64,000 bases of DNA from the NCBI RefSeq assembly GCF_011189575.1, contig NZ_PUJW01000016.1, positions 51,510 through 115,509 on the forward strand, written 5' to 3'. The position numbers and the translations under genes were made by a program. Below are positions 27,239 to 36,062 of the stretch, one piece after another. This DNA is from Photorhabdus cinerea (GTDB taxonomy: Bacteria; Pseudomonadota; Gammaproteobacteria; Enterobacterales; Enterobacteriaceae). Numbering within the stretch: position 1 is the stretch's first letter; each line of letters opens with the position of its first letter. The notes under the pieces were generated by a model. The model did not search any database, was not told the DNA's origin, and worked only from the letters and a program-made list of their open reading frames with translations.

Positions 27239-28147
27239 ATGTCTGCCCTGATTCGAGTTATGTTTATCGCTTTGCTCTTCTTCACCAACTTGACGCGCGT
27301 CTTCGCAGTTACGGTACAGGATGAGCAAGGCAGTTTTACCCTCAATACCGTTCCTCAGCGCGTGGTCGTGCTGGAACTGTCGTTTGTTGATGCGCTGGCC
27401 GCCATCAATATCAGCCCGGTGGGTATTGCCGATGACAACGATCCTCAACGCATCCTGGCAGATGTTCACCAACGTATTAAACCTTGGCAGTCAATAGGCA
27501 CTCGCTCCCAGCCGAGCCTTGAAGTTATCAGCGCGCTGAAGCCCGATCTCATCATTGCAGATAGCCAACGCCACGCGGGGATTTATCAGACACTAAAGGG
27601 CATCGCCCCAGTGCTGCTGCTGAAGTCCCGCAACGAAACCTATGAAGAAAACCTGCAATCTGCCGCTATCATTGGCAAAGTGATGGGGAAAGATCGTGAG
27701 ATGCAAAAACGGCTGGCAGAACATCATGAACGCATGAAAGACTATGCCAGCCAGTTGCCACAAGGTGTCAATGTGGTTTTTGGCACCTCGCGCGAACAAC
27801 AATTTAACCTGCACTCCAGCGACACCTATACCGGCAGTGTCTTAACCGCATTAGGGTTGAAGGTTCCCGCGCCAGTTAACCACGCGGCAATGGTTTCTCT
27901 CAGCCTTGAACAATTATTGGCACTCAATCCTGACTGGCTGATCGTAGCCCACTATCGCCAGGAAAGCATCGTGAAACGCTGGCAGCAAGATGCGCTGTGG
28001 CAGATGATGACAGCACAGCACAAGCATCAGATAGCGGCGGTAGATAGTAACACTTGGGCACGTATGCGTGGGATATTTGCTGCTGAACGCATTGGCAGTG
28101 ATGCGGTAAAAATCTTCCATCATCAGCCGGTTAACAAAACACCATGA
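27239..28147 (+). CDS. fecB: FecB, periplasmic ferric dicitrate-binding protein
   Basis: The protein is 302 aa (E. coli 300). It has a signal peptide (ends VFA before VTVQDEQG) and a class III binding-protein fold: PQRVVVLELSFVDALAAI, LKPDLIIADSQRHAGIY, LLLKSRNETYEENLQSAAIIG and the C-terminal MRGIFAAERIGSDAVKIFHHQP. It delivers ferric citrate or its iron to FecCD. The stop overlaps the fecC start by 4 bp (ATGA). Confidence 0.96.
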   Translation: MSALIRVMFIALLFFTNLTRVFAVTVQDEQGSFTLNTVPQRVVVLELSFVDALAAINISPVGIADDNDPQRILADVHQRIKPWQSIGTRSQPSLEVISALKPDLIIADSQRHAGIYQTLKGIAPVLLLKSRNETYEENLQSAAIIGKVMGKDREMQKRLAEHHERMKDYASQLPQGVNVVFGTSREQQFNLHSSDTYTGSVLTALGLKVPAPVNHAAMVSLSLEQLLALNPDWLIVAHYRQESIVKRWQQDALWQMMTAQHKHQIAAVDSNTWARMRGIFAAERIGSDAVKIFHHQPVNKTP

Positions 28148-29142
28148 GATGCCGCCATCATCCAGTTTGGCGCTGGGGATTACCGTTGATTGCACTGTTT
28201 AGCGCGTTCTGGTTAAGCCTGTTTTGCTATTCTGCTATTCCCATTTCCGCCATCAGCGCGCTCAAGGCGCTGGTGCCCGGTCATACACCGACGCTGCCTG
28301 AAGCACTGGTCATCAATCTGCGGCTACCACGCAGTTTGGTTGCCATTTTACTCGGCGCAGCTCTGGCGCTGGCTGGGGCACTACTCCAGACACTTACTCA
28401 TAATCCTCTGGCCTCGCCTTCCTTACTAGGAATTAACAGTGGCGCAGCGCTGGCAATGGCGCTGGTCAGCGCTTTCAGCCCAGAACCACTAGCCGGATAT
28501 TCCATTTCACTGGTAGCAGCCTGCGGCGGTGGGATCAGCTGGATGATGGTAATGGCCGCAAGTGGCAGTTGGCAGCAAAAACACGATCGCAACCAGCTGA
28601 TTCTAGCGGGCATTGCCTTATCAGCCTTATGTATGGCACTGACACGTATTACGCTACTGCTTGCCGAAGATCATGCTTACGGCATTTTCTACTGGCTGGC
28701 GGGTGGAGTCTCCCATGTCCGTTGGCCAGAATTCTGGCAACTATTTCCTTTCGTGGTAGTCACCGCGCCCATGGTTTTGTTGTTGGCGAAATCGCTTAAT
28801 CTGCTCAACGCCGGCGATATTAGTGCCCATACGCTTGGCGTGAACCTGACGCACCTGCGTATCTTCGTCAATCTGGCAGTACTGATTCTGGTAGGGGCCT
28901 GTGTCAGCGTTGCAGGCCCGATCGTATTTATTGGCCTGCTAATGCCGCATCTGGCGCGGTTCTGGGTTGGCTACGATCTGCGCCGCGCACTACCAATGTG
29001 TATGTTGCTGGGAGCGGTATTTATGCTACTTGCGGATTTACTGGCTCGTGCGCTGGCCTGGCCTGGAGAACTCCCGGCAGGTGCGGTGCTGGCTCTGCTT
29101 GGTGCCCCTTGCTTTGTCTGGCTGGCAAGGAGACGAGCATGA
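28144..29142 (+). CDS. fecC: FecC, ferric citrate ABC transporter permease
   Basis: The protein is 332 aa, equal to E. coli FecC, with nine or ten hydrophobic helices. FecCD-family motifs: LRLPRSLVAILLGAALALAGALLQTLTHNPLASP, GLLMPHLARFWVG (coupling region) and LLADLLARALAWPGELPAGAVLAL at the C-terminus. It pairs with FecD in the inner membrane. Its ATG overlaps the fecB stop and its TGA overlaps the fecD start. Confidence 0.96.
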   Translation: MRCRHHPVWRWGLPLIALFSAFWLSLFCYSAIPISAISALKALVPGHTPTLPEALVINLRLPRSLVAILLGAALALAGALLQTLTHNPLASPSLLGINSGAALAMALVSAFSPEPLAGYSISLVAACGGGISWMMVMAASGSWQQKHDRNQLILAGIALSALCMALTRITLLLAEDHAYGIFYWLAGGVSHVRWPEFWQLFPFVVVTAPMVLLLAKSLNLLNAGDISAHTLGVNLTHLRIFVNLAVLILVGACVSVAGPIVFIGLLMPHLARFWVGYDLRRALPMCMLLGAVFMLLADLLARALAWPGELPAGAVLALLGAPCFVWLARRRA

Positions 29143-30095
29143 ATCGTCAGGTTATCTCACTTTTGATGCTGCTGCTGGCAGTTACGCTGGTACTGGCGCT
29201 ACGCATGGGTGCACAGCCGCTTCCCTGGGAAGCATTAATAAGCGGCTGGCAACCCAGTGACAAACACCACTTTGTGCTAACGCAGTACCGCCTACCGCGT
29301 ATTTTTCTGGCCATCACTGTAGGCGCTGCATTGGCGCTGTCCGGCGTTCTGGTTCAAGGTATCGTTCGTAATCCACTGGCCTCACCCGATGTACTGGGGG
29401 TAAATCATGCAGCAAGCCTGGCATCCGTAAGCGCACTGATCCTTTTCCCTTCTCTGCCGGTGCAGTGGCTTCCGCTGCTCGCTTTTAGCGGCGGAATGGC
29501 CGCACTAATCCTGCTGCGGACAATTGCCGGACCTTCTTCGCCGCTGCGCCTTGCGTTGGTTGGGGTGGCACTTTCAGCTACCTGGACAAGCATCACCGAC
29601 TACCTGATGCTCTCACGTCCACAGGATATCAACAATGCGCTTCTGTGGCTGACAGGTAGTCTATGGGGACGCGATTGGCAGTTTGTAGCTATAGCTCTAC
29701 CGGTACTGATGATACTGATGCCGCTCAGCTTACGCTTTTGTCGCGATTTAGATTTACTGGCACTCGGTGATGACAGCGCCAGCACACTAGGCGTTTCGCT
29801 CCTACACGTACAATCCTGGGGACTAATGCTGGCAGTAGCACTTGCCGCAACAGGCGTCGCCGTTTGCGGGCCGATTGGCTTTATTAGCCTCGTGGTACCC
29901 CATCTCGCTCGCAGGCTTGTGGGAGGGCGGCATCGATGGCTTATACCAGCATCTATGCTTATGGGAGCACAGGTTCTGCTACTAGCCGATTTGCTGGCAA
30001 GAACCATAGATCCACCGATGGAGCTACCAGCGGGCGTACTGACCGCCATCATTGGCACCCCTTATTTTTTCTGGCTTTTAGTAAGGATGCGCTAA
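29139..30095 (+). CDS. fecD: FecD, ferric citrate ABC transporter permease
   Basis: The protein is 318 aa, equal to E. coli FecD. It repeats the FecC pattern: YRLPRIFLAITVGAALALSGVLVQGIVRNPLASPDVLG, SLVVPHLARRLVG and LLADLLARTIDPPMELPAGVLTAIIG. The start is the ATG at 29139 overlapping the fecC stop (ATGA); the open frame extends further upstream but inside fecC. fecE begins directly after its stop codon. Confidence 0.96.
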   Translation: MNRQVISLLMLLLAVTLVLALRMGAQPLPWEALISGWQPSDKHHFVLTQYRLPRIFLAITVGAALALSGVLVQGIVRNPLASPDVLGVNHAASLASVSALILFPSLPVQWLPLLAFSGGMAALILLRTIAGPSSPLRLALVGVALSATWTSITDYLMLSRPQDINNALLWLTGSLWGRDWQFVAIALPVLMILMPLSLRFCRDLDLLALGDDSASTLGVSLLHVQSWGLMLAVALAATGVAVCGPIGFISLVVPHLARRLVGGRHRWLIPASMLMGAQVLLLADLLARTIDPPMELPAGVLTAIIGTPYFFWLLVRMR

Positions 30096-30863
30096 ATGCA
30101 ACTGACTACAGAAAAGTTATCCGCAGGCTACGGGGAGAAATGCATTCTGAATGACCTGTCGCTTACTCTTCCAACTGGGAGAATCACAGGGCTACTCGGC
30201 CCCAACGGTTGTGGGAAATCGACATTACTGAAATGCTTTTCGAGACTATTAACACCATTATCCGGAAAGTTAACAATAAATAGTGAACCTTTAGCTCACT
30301 TTTCCTCACGCAAGCTCGCCAGACATCTGGCACTTTTGCCGCAACACCCTCTCACACCTGAAGGGATCGCTGTTCGTGAACTGGTTGCATACGGACGCAG
30401 CCCCTGGCTTACGTTCTGGGGGCATTTAGCATCTCATGATCGTCATCTTGTACAACAAGCAATGGAAAAAACGCAGATTAGCCATCTTGCCGATAAACGC
30501 ATTACTGACCTTTCTGGCGGGCAGCGCCAACGTGCTTTTCTGGCAATGGTTCTGGCCCAAGATACACCAGTGCTGCTGCTCGACGAACCTACTACGTACC
30601 TGGACATCAATCATCAGGTGGAATTGATGAAGCTGCTGCGTAAGCTAAACGACGAAGGAAAAACAGTCGTGACAGTACTGCATGACCTCAATCAGGCCAG
30701 CCGATACTGTGACCACCTGGTACTACTTTCACAAGGGCAGGTTATCGCTCAAGGCTCACCCGAGGAAGTTATGACACCAGAATTATTACAGCGGGTATTC
30801 AGCATTGAAGCGGAAATTCATCCCGAGCCAGTTTCAGGTAAACCAATGTGTGTGGTGTGCTAA
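30096..30863 (+). CDS. fecE: FecE, ferric citrate ABC transporter ATPase
   Basis: The protein is 255 aa, equal to E. coli FecE. Walker A is GPNGCGKST, the signature is LSGGQRQRAFLAM, Walker B is VLLLDEPTTYLD and the H-loop is TVLHDLNQA. It powers import through FecCD. It is the last gene of the fec block; no terminator with a T run directly follows, but hairpins lie 200-270 bp downstream. Confidence 0.96.
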   Translation: MQLTTEKLSAGYGEKCILNDLSLTLPTGRITGLLGPNGCGKSTLLKCFSRLLTPLSGKLTINSEPLAHFSSRKLARHLALLPQHPLTPEGIAVRELVAYGRSPWLTFWGHLASHDRHLVQQAMEKTQISHLADKRITDLSGGQRQRAFLAMVLAQDTPVLLLDEPTTYLDINHQVELMKLLRKLNDEGKTVVTVLHDLNQASRYCDHLVLLSQGQVIAQGSPEEVMTPELLQRVFSIEAEIHPEPVSGKPMCVVC

Positions 30864-31396
30864 GAGGGGAACTAGTGTAACTGTTGGCTCTCTTCTCCAG
30901 TACAGCTTAACTTTCACCAGTATCCAACTATAGAAGTGTGTCTACGGATGTGGGGCAATCCGGGTATAACAGAACTGTGAATACATCGTCTACGAGATGC
31001 GCAATCTGTTTTTCTGTCAGGGGTTAAAACCGCAGAAATCGAACATGTGTGATTATCGCTGATTTCACCCGCCAACTGGCGGGTAAACCAAACAAGTTTG
31101 GTAACAAAACCATTTTTACTTCCCCGACAGGGAAATAACCTAGATCTTTGTTAGTTGGTTAATTTTTAATGAACTTGATGTAACATTTGCAAAAGGAAGT
31201 ACCCTTTCGAAGTAAAGAATTGTTTACAGTCTGCACTATCCTTCAATCGTCTATATCGGACCAATGACTTCTCTACTGCAAAAAATGTCAAATAAAATAA
31301 CCTCATGGGATAAACAGTAACTTGCTGATATAAGATAGGATCTTTAACCAACCAAATATCAAATTATTCTTACCAATTTATTACTAAGAAGGCCCT
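30864..31396. other. Intergenic region after fecE
   Basis: This 533-bp gap holds three successive small hairpins (31067-31134) and the promoter of the next gene in its AT-rich right part. A 61-codon minus-strand frame (31166-31351) shows no known motif. No transposase or tRNA that would mark the border of the fec block is visible. Confidence 0.4.
31067..31134. repeat. Three tandem hairpins downstream of fecE
   Basis: Stem 1 is ACCCGCC/GGCGGGT (31067-31084), stem 2 ACCAAAC/GTTTGGT (31087-31102) and stem 3 TTCCC/GGGAA (31120-31134). The loops are short and the three are unrelated in sequence. They may form a compound terminator or be part of a small RNA; neither is shown. Confidence 0.55.
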
Positions 31397-33412
31397 ATGT
31401 GGTTTTGCAGATTTAAACAGGCTTTTATCGCTCTTTTACTGCCCTGGCTGTTAGCTGTGGCAACACAAATGGCAGGAAGAATCTACCTTCTCTTCACTTA
31501 TAGCAGTCATCAACTCTTTGCAGATTCCTTTCAGGATGTAGAAAGAATGTTTTGGATTGGCGGATTGTTTGATATCCGGATTGCCAGTCTGCTGTTCGTT
31601 CCCTGTCTGCTGATTGCCAGTTTATTGGCGATTAATAAAAGTAGCTTCAGCATATGGCAACGTTTTTGGCCATGGCTAGCAACCGTATTAAATACACTGA
31701 TAGGGGCTTTGACTGTAGGTAATATTTACTACTATGCCACTTATGAACGGTCGATCGATATTTTCGTTTTCGGTTTGGTAGAAGATGACACAACAGCCGT
31801 GTTGCACACCCTGTGGAATGACTATCCCATTATCCGAGGCTTGCTTAGCTTAGCTCTGTTCGCAGCTTTCGTTTTCTGGCTTTGTCTCCGCTGGCAACGC
31901 CGCCTTTCCTCACGTACAGAGCGCAAAACCAACCTGCCAACTTCTGCTATAGCGACGCTAGCTATTCTAGCTATCTGCTTCGTTGGGATGCGCGGCTCCA
32001 TAGGTACCTTCCCATTACGCCAATCCAATACACAGGTTTCAGAAGTTAAAATGCTTAACATGCTGACACCTAACGGCCCAATGGCACTAAACTGGGCCTT
32101 TAATGATCATTACAAAAACAGCTATTTCCCAGAAGCAACAGATGAACAAGGTGATAAATTATTAAGCCAGTTTCTGGATAAACCAACTCCCGCAAGTCTG
32201 TCACCGTTTATGGCTAAAACCGCCGACAACCCCACTGCTCAAAAAAATCCGCCTCACATAATATTTAACGTGATGGAGAGTATGGGTTATCACCTGCAAA
32301 GCCTCGATCGTCCAGATCTTGATGTTTTTGGTGCCCTGCGCCAACACTGGCAGAACGACTGGCGTTTTGAACGTTTCGTTTCCGAAGGAGATGGCACCAT
32401 TGACAGTTTAAGCCGTTTCCTTATCCGCAGCCCGAACAGTGCAATCAGTCAGTCCACAGCCCAAAATCTCGACTTCACCAGTAATATGTTTAAGCCCTAT
32501 CTGGCAAACGGTTATAAAATCATTTTCATTACATCAGGTAACGGCGCATGGCGTAATCTGAATCAATTCCTGCCAAATCTGGGTGTCAGTGAATTTATGG
32601 ATCAGAATGGACTGAAAAAACGCTACCCAGAAGCCAAATTCGATACCTGGGGTGTACCTGATGAGTTTATGTTCCGTTATATTGAAGAGCGTTTAACTCA
32701 GGCAGAAAAGAACGGGGAACATGTTCTGATTATGTCACTGTCCACTACCCATCACCCGCCGTATAAATCACCAGAAGGCTATGAGAAAACAGATATTAAG
32801 CTGAATGATATAGAGAAGCAGCGCTTAAATCATCTGGCTAGTGGTGATGACTTACAAGAGGTTTTCCATACTCTGCGTTATGCCAACGATCAATTAGGTC
32901 AGTTTATCAGTTGGGTCAAATCTCAGTCACTTGCTACCCATACCATCATCGCAGCAACCGGTGACCATAATATACGAGGTATCGGCTATCCAGATGCTCA
33001 TGAACTGGCAATCGGCCACGGTGTACCATTTTATCTCTACGTACCATCCGCTTATCGCCAGAATACAATTTTTGATGCGTCCAGAGTTGGCAGCCATAAA
33101 GATATCTGGCCCACTCTCTACCACTTAAGCCTGTCAGATACAGCTTATTACCGTACCGGCTGTAATTTACTGGCTGAACGTCTGGACCCTATCTGGTGCC
33201 AGGGATATAACCCGGAAGTGATTATTACCCCACAAGGCGGCTACATTATGATAGGCAAAGGCGAGTTTCGACCATGGGCAAACCAGAAAGGGTTATTGTT
33301 AGGTGAACCGCAGCCAATGACAGCGGAGCAGACCAAACAATTCCGTCGCTGGCAGGCATTTACCGATCTATTGTCATGGCAATTAAATCGCCAAGTTCAC
33401 CACCAGCAATAA
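31397..33412 (+). CDS. LtaS/phosphoethanolamine-transferase-like membrane sulfatase-fold enzyme
   Basis: The protein is 671 aa. The N-terminal 170 residues contain about five membrane helices; the rest is a periplasmic alkaline-phosphatase-superfamily domain. Visible are FNVMESMGYHL (first metal region), EGDGTIDSLSRFL with the candidate nucleophile Thr, DTWGVPDEFMF, STTHHPPY and the metal-binding ATGDHNIRGI. This is the layout of lipoteichoic acid synthases and of Gram-negative glycerophosphate or phosphoethanolamine transferases (MdoB/OpgB). It may add phosphoglycerol to a glycan or lipid in the periplasm; the substrate is unknown. It stands alone, converging on malG through a strong hairpin. 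Confidence 0.78.
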   Translation: MWFCRFKQAFIALLLPWLLAVATQMAGRIYLLFTYSSHQLFADSFQDVERMFWIGGLFDIRIASLLFVPCLLIASLLAINKSSFSIWQRFWPWLATVLNTLIGALTVGNIYYYATYERSIDIFVFGLVEDDTTAVLHTLWNDYPIIRGLLSLALFAAFVFWLCLRWQRRLSSRTERKTNLPTSAIATLAILAICFVGMRGSIGTFPLRQSNTQVSEVKMLNMLTPNGPMALNWAFNDHYKNSYFPEATDEQGDKLLSQFLDKPTPASLSPFMAKTADNPTAQKNPPHIIFNVMESMGYHLQSLDRPDLDVFGALRQHWQNDWRFERFVSEGDGTIDSLSRFLIRSPNSAISQSTAQNLDFTSNMFKPYLANGYKIIFITSGNGAWRNLNQFLPNLGVSEFMDQNGLKKRYPEAKFDTWGVPDEFMFRYIEERLTQAEKNGEHVLIMSLSTTHHPPYKSPEGYEKTDIKLNDIEKQRLNHLASGDDLQEVFHTLRYANDQLGQFISWVKSQSLATHTIIAATGDHNIRGIGYPDAHELAIGHGVPFYLYVPSAYRQNTIFDASRVGSHKDIWPTLYHLSLSDTAYYRTGCNLLAERLDPIWCQGYNPEVIITPQGGYIMIGKGEFRPWANQKGLLLGEPQPMTAEQTKQFRRWQAFTDLLSWQLNRQVHHQQ

Positions 33413-33424
33413 TTGATACTTCCG

Positions 33425-33460
33425 TGAATCCCTTTAATCTCAATCTATTAAAGGGATTCA
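33425..33460. terminator. Bidirectional terminator before malG
   Basis: A perfect 14-bp stem (TGAATCCCTTTAAT / ATTAAAGGGATTCA) with an 8-nt loop lies between the convergent stops of the sulfatase-fold gene and malG. Confidence 0.8.
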
Positions 33461-33478
33461 TACGGATAAGTGTCACAA

Positions 33479-34369
33479 TCAGCCTTTTACTCCCCCAGCG
33501 GTCAAACCACTGACCAACCAGCGCTGAGCAACCAAGAAAACAAAGGTAATCGGGAGTGCCGAGAGTACAGCGGCGGCGGCAAAATCTCCCCAAAGATAGT
33601 TCTGTGGGTTAAGGTATTGCTGCATCCCCACAGCCAAAGTGTAATTGTTCACATCTCTGAGAAGCAGCGAAGCAACAGGCACTTCCGTAATCACACCAAT
33701 GAAGGAAAGAATGAACACTACGGCCAGAATCGGTACAGAAAGTGGTAGTAACACCATCCGGAAAGCTTGCCACGGCGTCGCTCCATCAAGCGCTGCGGCT
33801 TCTTCCAGAGAGCCATCAATGGTTTCAAAATAACCTTTAATTGTCCAGACATGCAACGCAATGCCACCCAAGTAAGCAAAGATCACACCACCATGGGTAT
33901 TAAGGCCGATAAACGGTATATACTCCCCCAATCGGTCAAACAAGGCATATAACGCCACCAGGGAAAGTACAGCCGGGAACATCTGAAAAATTAACATGCC
34001 CTTCAGTAAAGTACTTTTACCGCGAAAACGCATACGGGCAAAGGCATAGGCACAGGTAGTCGATAATGTAACGATACCCACGGCGGTAATAAAGGCAACC
34101 TTAACAGAGTTCCAGAGCCATAGCATAACTGGGAAAGGGGGCGGTGTAACATGGCCATCCGGTGACACCACACTGTAGCCAAGTGCTAATTTCCAATGCT
34201 CCCAGGAGATGCTTTCCGGGATCAAACTACCCGTAGCAAAGTTCCCCGGTCTCAGGGAGATAGTAATAACCATCAGCAACGGGAATAAGATCATGGCAAT
34301 AAAAGTTAACATCAACAAATGAGTCGCCAACAAACGCCATTTCTGCGATTTGGATTGAACCATCGCCAT
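33479..34369 (-). CDS. malG: MalG, maltose/maltodextrin permease
   Basis: The protein is 296 aa, identical in length to E. coli MalG, with six membrane helices. The EAA loop for MalK contact reads EEAAALDGATPWQAFRMVLLPL, and the C-terminus LTAGGVKG matches. It forms the inner-membrane channel with MalF. It is the last gene of malEFG, 12 bp after malF. Confidence 0.97.
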   Translation of the reverse strand: MAMVQSKSQKWRLLATHLLMLTFIAMILFPLLMVITISLRPGNFATGSLIPESISWEHWKLALGYSVVSPDGHVTPPPFPVMLWLWNSVKVAFITAVGIVTLSTTCAYAFARMRFRGKSTLLKGMLIFQMFPAVLSLVALYALFDRLGEYIPFIGLNTHGGVIFAYLGGIALHVWTIKGYFETIDGSLEEAAALDGATPWQAFRMVLLPLSVPILAVVFILSFIGVITEVPVASLLLRDVNNYTLAVGMQQYLNPQNYLWGDFAAAAVLSALPITFVFLVAQRWLVSGLTAGGVKG

Positions 34370-34381
34370 TGCATTCCCTCC

Positions 34382-35938
34382 TTAGTCAAATTTAATGCGG
34401 GTGGCTTTCAGGTTAATAATCGCCAATGCACCAACCAGCAAAAAGATAACTGTGGCAATTGCCGCAGCCAAGCCAAAGTCCTGACCACTACTACCGTCAA
34501 AAGCAATACGATAAGTGTAACTCACGAGTAAATCGGTATAACCTGCTGGTGCTGTGGTGCCAATACGATCTGGTCCGCCAAGAGTTAGCAACTGAATCAG
34601 AACAAAGTTGTTGAAGTTAAAAGCAAAACTGGCAATCATCAGCGGCGTCAACGGTTTAATCAACAACGGAAAAGTAATCTTTAAAAAGTTCTGAAATGGA
34701 CTTGCTCCATCTATCGCCGATGCCTCATAGAGATCACCTGGTATTGCTTTCAATAACCCCATGCAGAGAATCATCATGTAGGGATATCCCAACCAAGTAT
34801 TCACTACAATTAACATGGTTCGCGCCATCGTTGGATCGGCGAACCAAGCAGGCTTAATGCCGAATAGGCCACTAAGTAACAGATTGATCTCGCCAAAACT
34901 CTGGTTAAATAACCCCTTGAAGATCAAAATAGAAATAAATGATGGCACTGCATAAGGCAAAATCAACAATACGCGATAAATAGCACGACCTTTCAGTGTT
35001 TCCCACTGCACAACACAAGCCAGAATCATGCCAATAGCAACCGTAAGCACGACAGTGAACAGAGAAAAGACAATTGTCCAAACAAAAATGGCAAGGAACG
35101 GCTTCTGAATCCCCTCATCCTGTATCACACGCAGGAAATTTTTCCAACCGATGGAAATAGTAAATCCTGGCGTTAAAGTTTCATTCCCCCATTTTCCCTT
35201 TGCATCAACAGACTGATAGAAACCCGTATCCATGTTGGGGCGATAAAGCGTACCTGTTTGATTGTCGGTAAGGGCCTCACCATCTTCCCCAAGGGAGTAT
35301 TGAGGGTGTACACCAGAGAACTGGCGTAACGAACTCATTTTCAACCGGTTACCATCCGGCAAAACAACAACTAACCGATTCAGTGCCTGTCGATTCTGGG
35401 TGATAATGCGCAATGTCGCTGCTTCACTATCCTGAATATTGTCCTGCTCATACACATGCAACGTAGTCTCTTCCGTTGCTGACAACGCAAACGGCTCAGA
35501 CACCAGTTGCTTAGTCTGGTCTGGTACGCTCAGTGCCAAAACCCACAGCTCTGATTTTGGATAGAGCTTAAAAGTAAATGTTTGCCCTGACTGATACTGA
35601 CGGCTCATCAGGACAGATTGCGCACGTTCAAAAGTCAGTTGATTGGTACCACTGTAGTTGGTAAAGGCGATGGCAATAGTGCAAATAAGCGGAAATAGTA
35701 TAAATAATCCTATGCCTGCTATACCCGGATAGGTATAGCGCCAGGCATAAGTATTGCGGTTGGAAAAAACGTAAATACCCGTTCCTAACAATACTAGTGT
35801 CAGGATCGCGAATAGATATTCTCCCTGTGAGTACATCAATACCACCAAATAACCGGTAAAGAGTATACACAAGCTCACTGCAAACCATTTCAGAGCAGAA
35901 TGCTGCCACCATGATGTTTTTTCGAGCGTCGCTGACAT
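34382..35938 (-). CDS. malF: MalF, maltose/maltodextrin permease
   Basis: The protein is 518 aa (E. coli 514). It has N-terminal helices, a long periplasmic P2 loop (about residues 95-275) that contacts MalE, and a C-terminal permease core with the EAA motif EASAIDGASPFQNFLKITFPLL. It binds maltose in the membrane and forms the pore with MalG. It is the middle gene of malEFG; a hairpin in the malE-malF gap probably adjusts expression. Confidence 0.97.
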   Translation of the reverse strand: MSATLEKTSWWQHSALKWFAVSLCILFTGYLVVLMYSQGEYLFAILTLVLLGTGIYVFSNRNTYAWRYTYPGIAGIGLFILFPLICTIAIAFTNYSGTNQLTFERAQSVLMSRQYQSGQTFTFKLYPKSELWVLALSVPDQTKQLVSEPFALSATEETTLHVYEQDNIQDSEAATLRIITQNRQALNRLVVVLPDGNRLKMSSLRQFSGVHPQYSLGEDGEALTDNQTGTLYRPNMDTGFYQSVDAKGKWGNETLTPGFTISIGWKNFLRVIQDEGIQKPFLAIFVWTIVFSLFTVVLTVAIGMILACVVQWETLKGRAIYRVLLILPYAVPSFISILIFKGLFNQSFGEINLLLSGLFGIKPAWFADPTMARTMLIVVNTWLGYPYMMILCMGLLKAIPGDLYEASAIDGASPFQNFLKITFPLLIKPLTPLMIASFAFNFNNFVLIQLLTLGGPDRIGTTAPAGYTDLLVSYTYRIAFDGSSGQDFGLAAAIATVIFLLVGALAIINLKATRIKFD

Positions 35939-35992
35939 AATGCTCTTCCTTTTTACTACGACGTAACAACTTTGCGGATAGCTTAATCAAGC

Positions 35993-36027
35993 TTCCTGCA
36001 AGCAGGCATCCTTACTGGTTGCAGGAA
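35993..36027 (-). terminator. malE-malF intercistronic hairpin
   Basis: TTCCTGCAA (35993-36001) pairs with TTGCAGGAA (36019-36027). E. coli has REP elements in the same gap that stabilise malE mRNA, so this stem may have the same use here. Confidence 0.6.
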
Positions 36028-36062
36028 AGAGGGTGCCTTCAAAAAAGAAAAGCGCCCACAAT

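Noticed and set aside
31166..31351. 61-codon minus-strand ORF upstream of the LtaS-like gene
   Set aside because: It covers the region where that gene's promoter must lie and shows no known motif.
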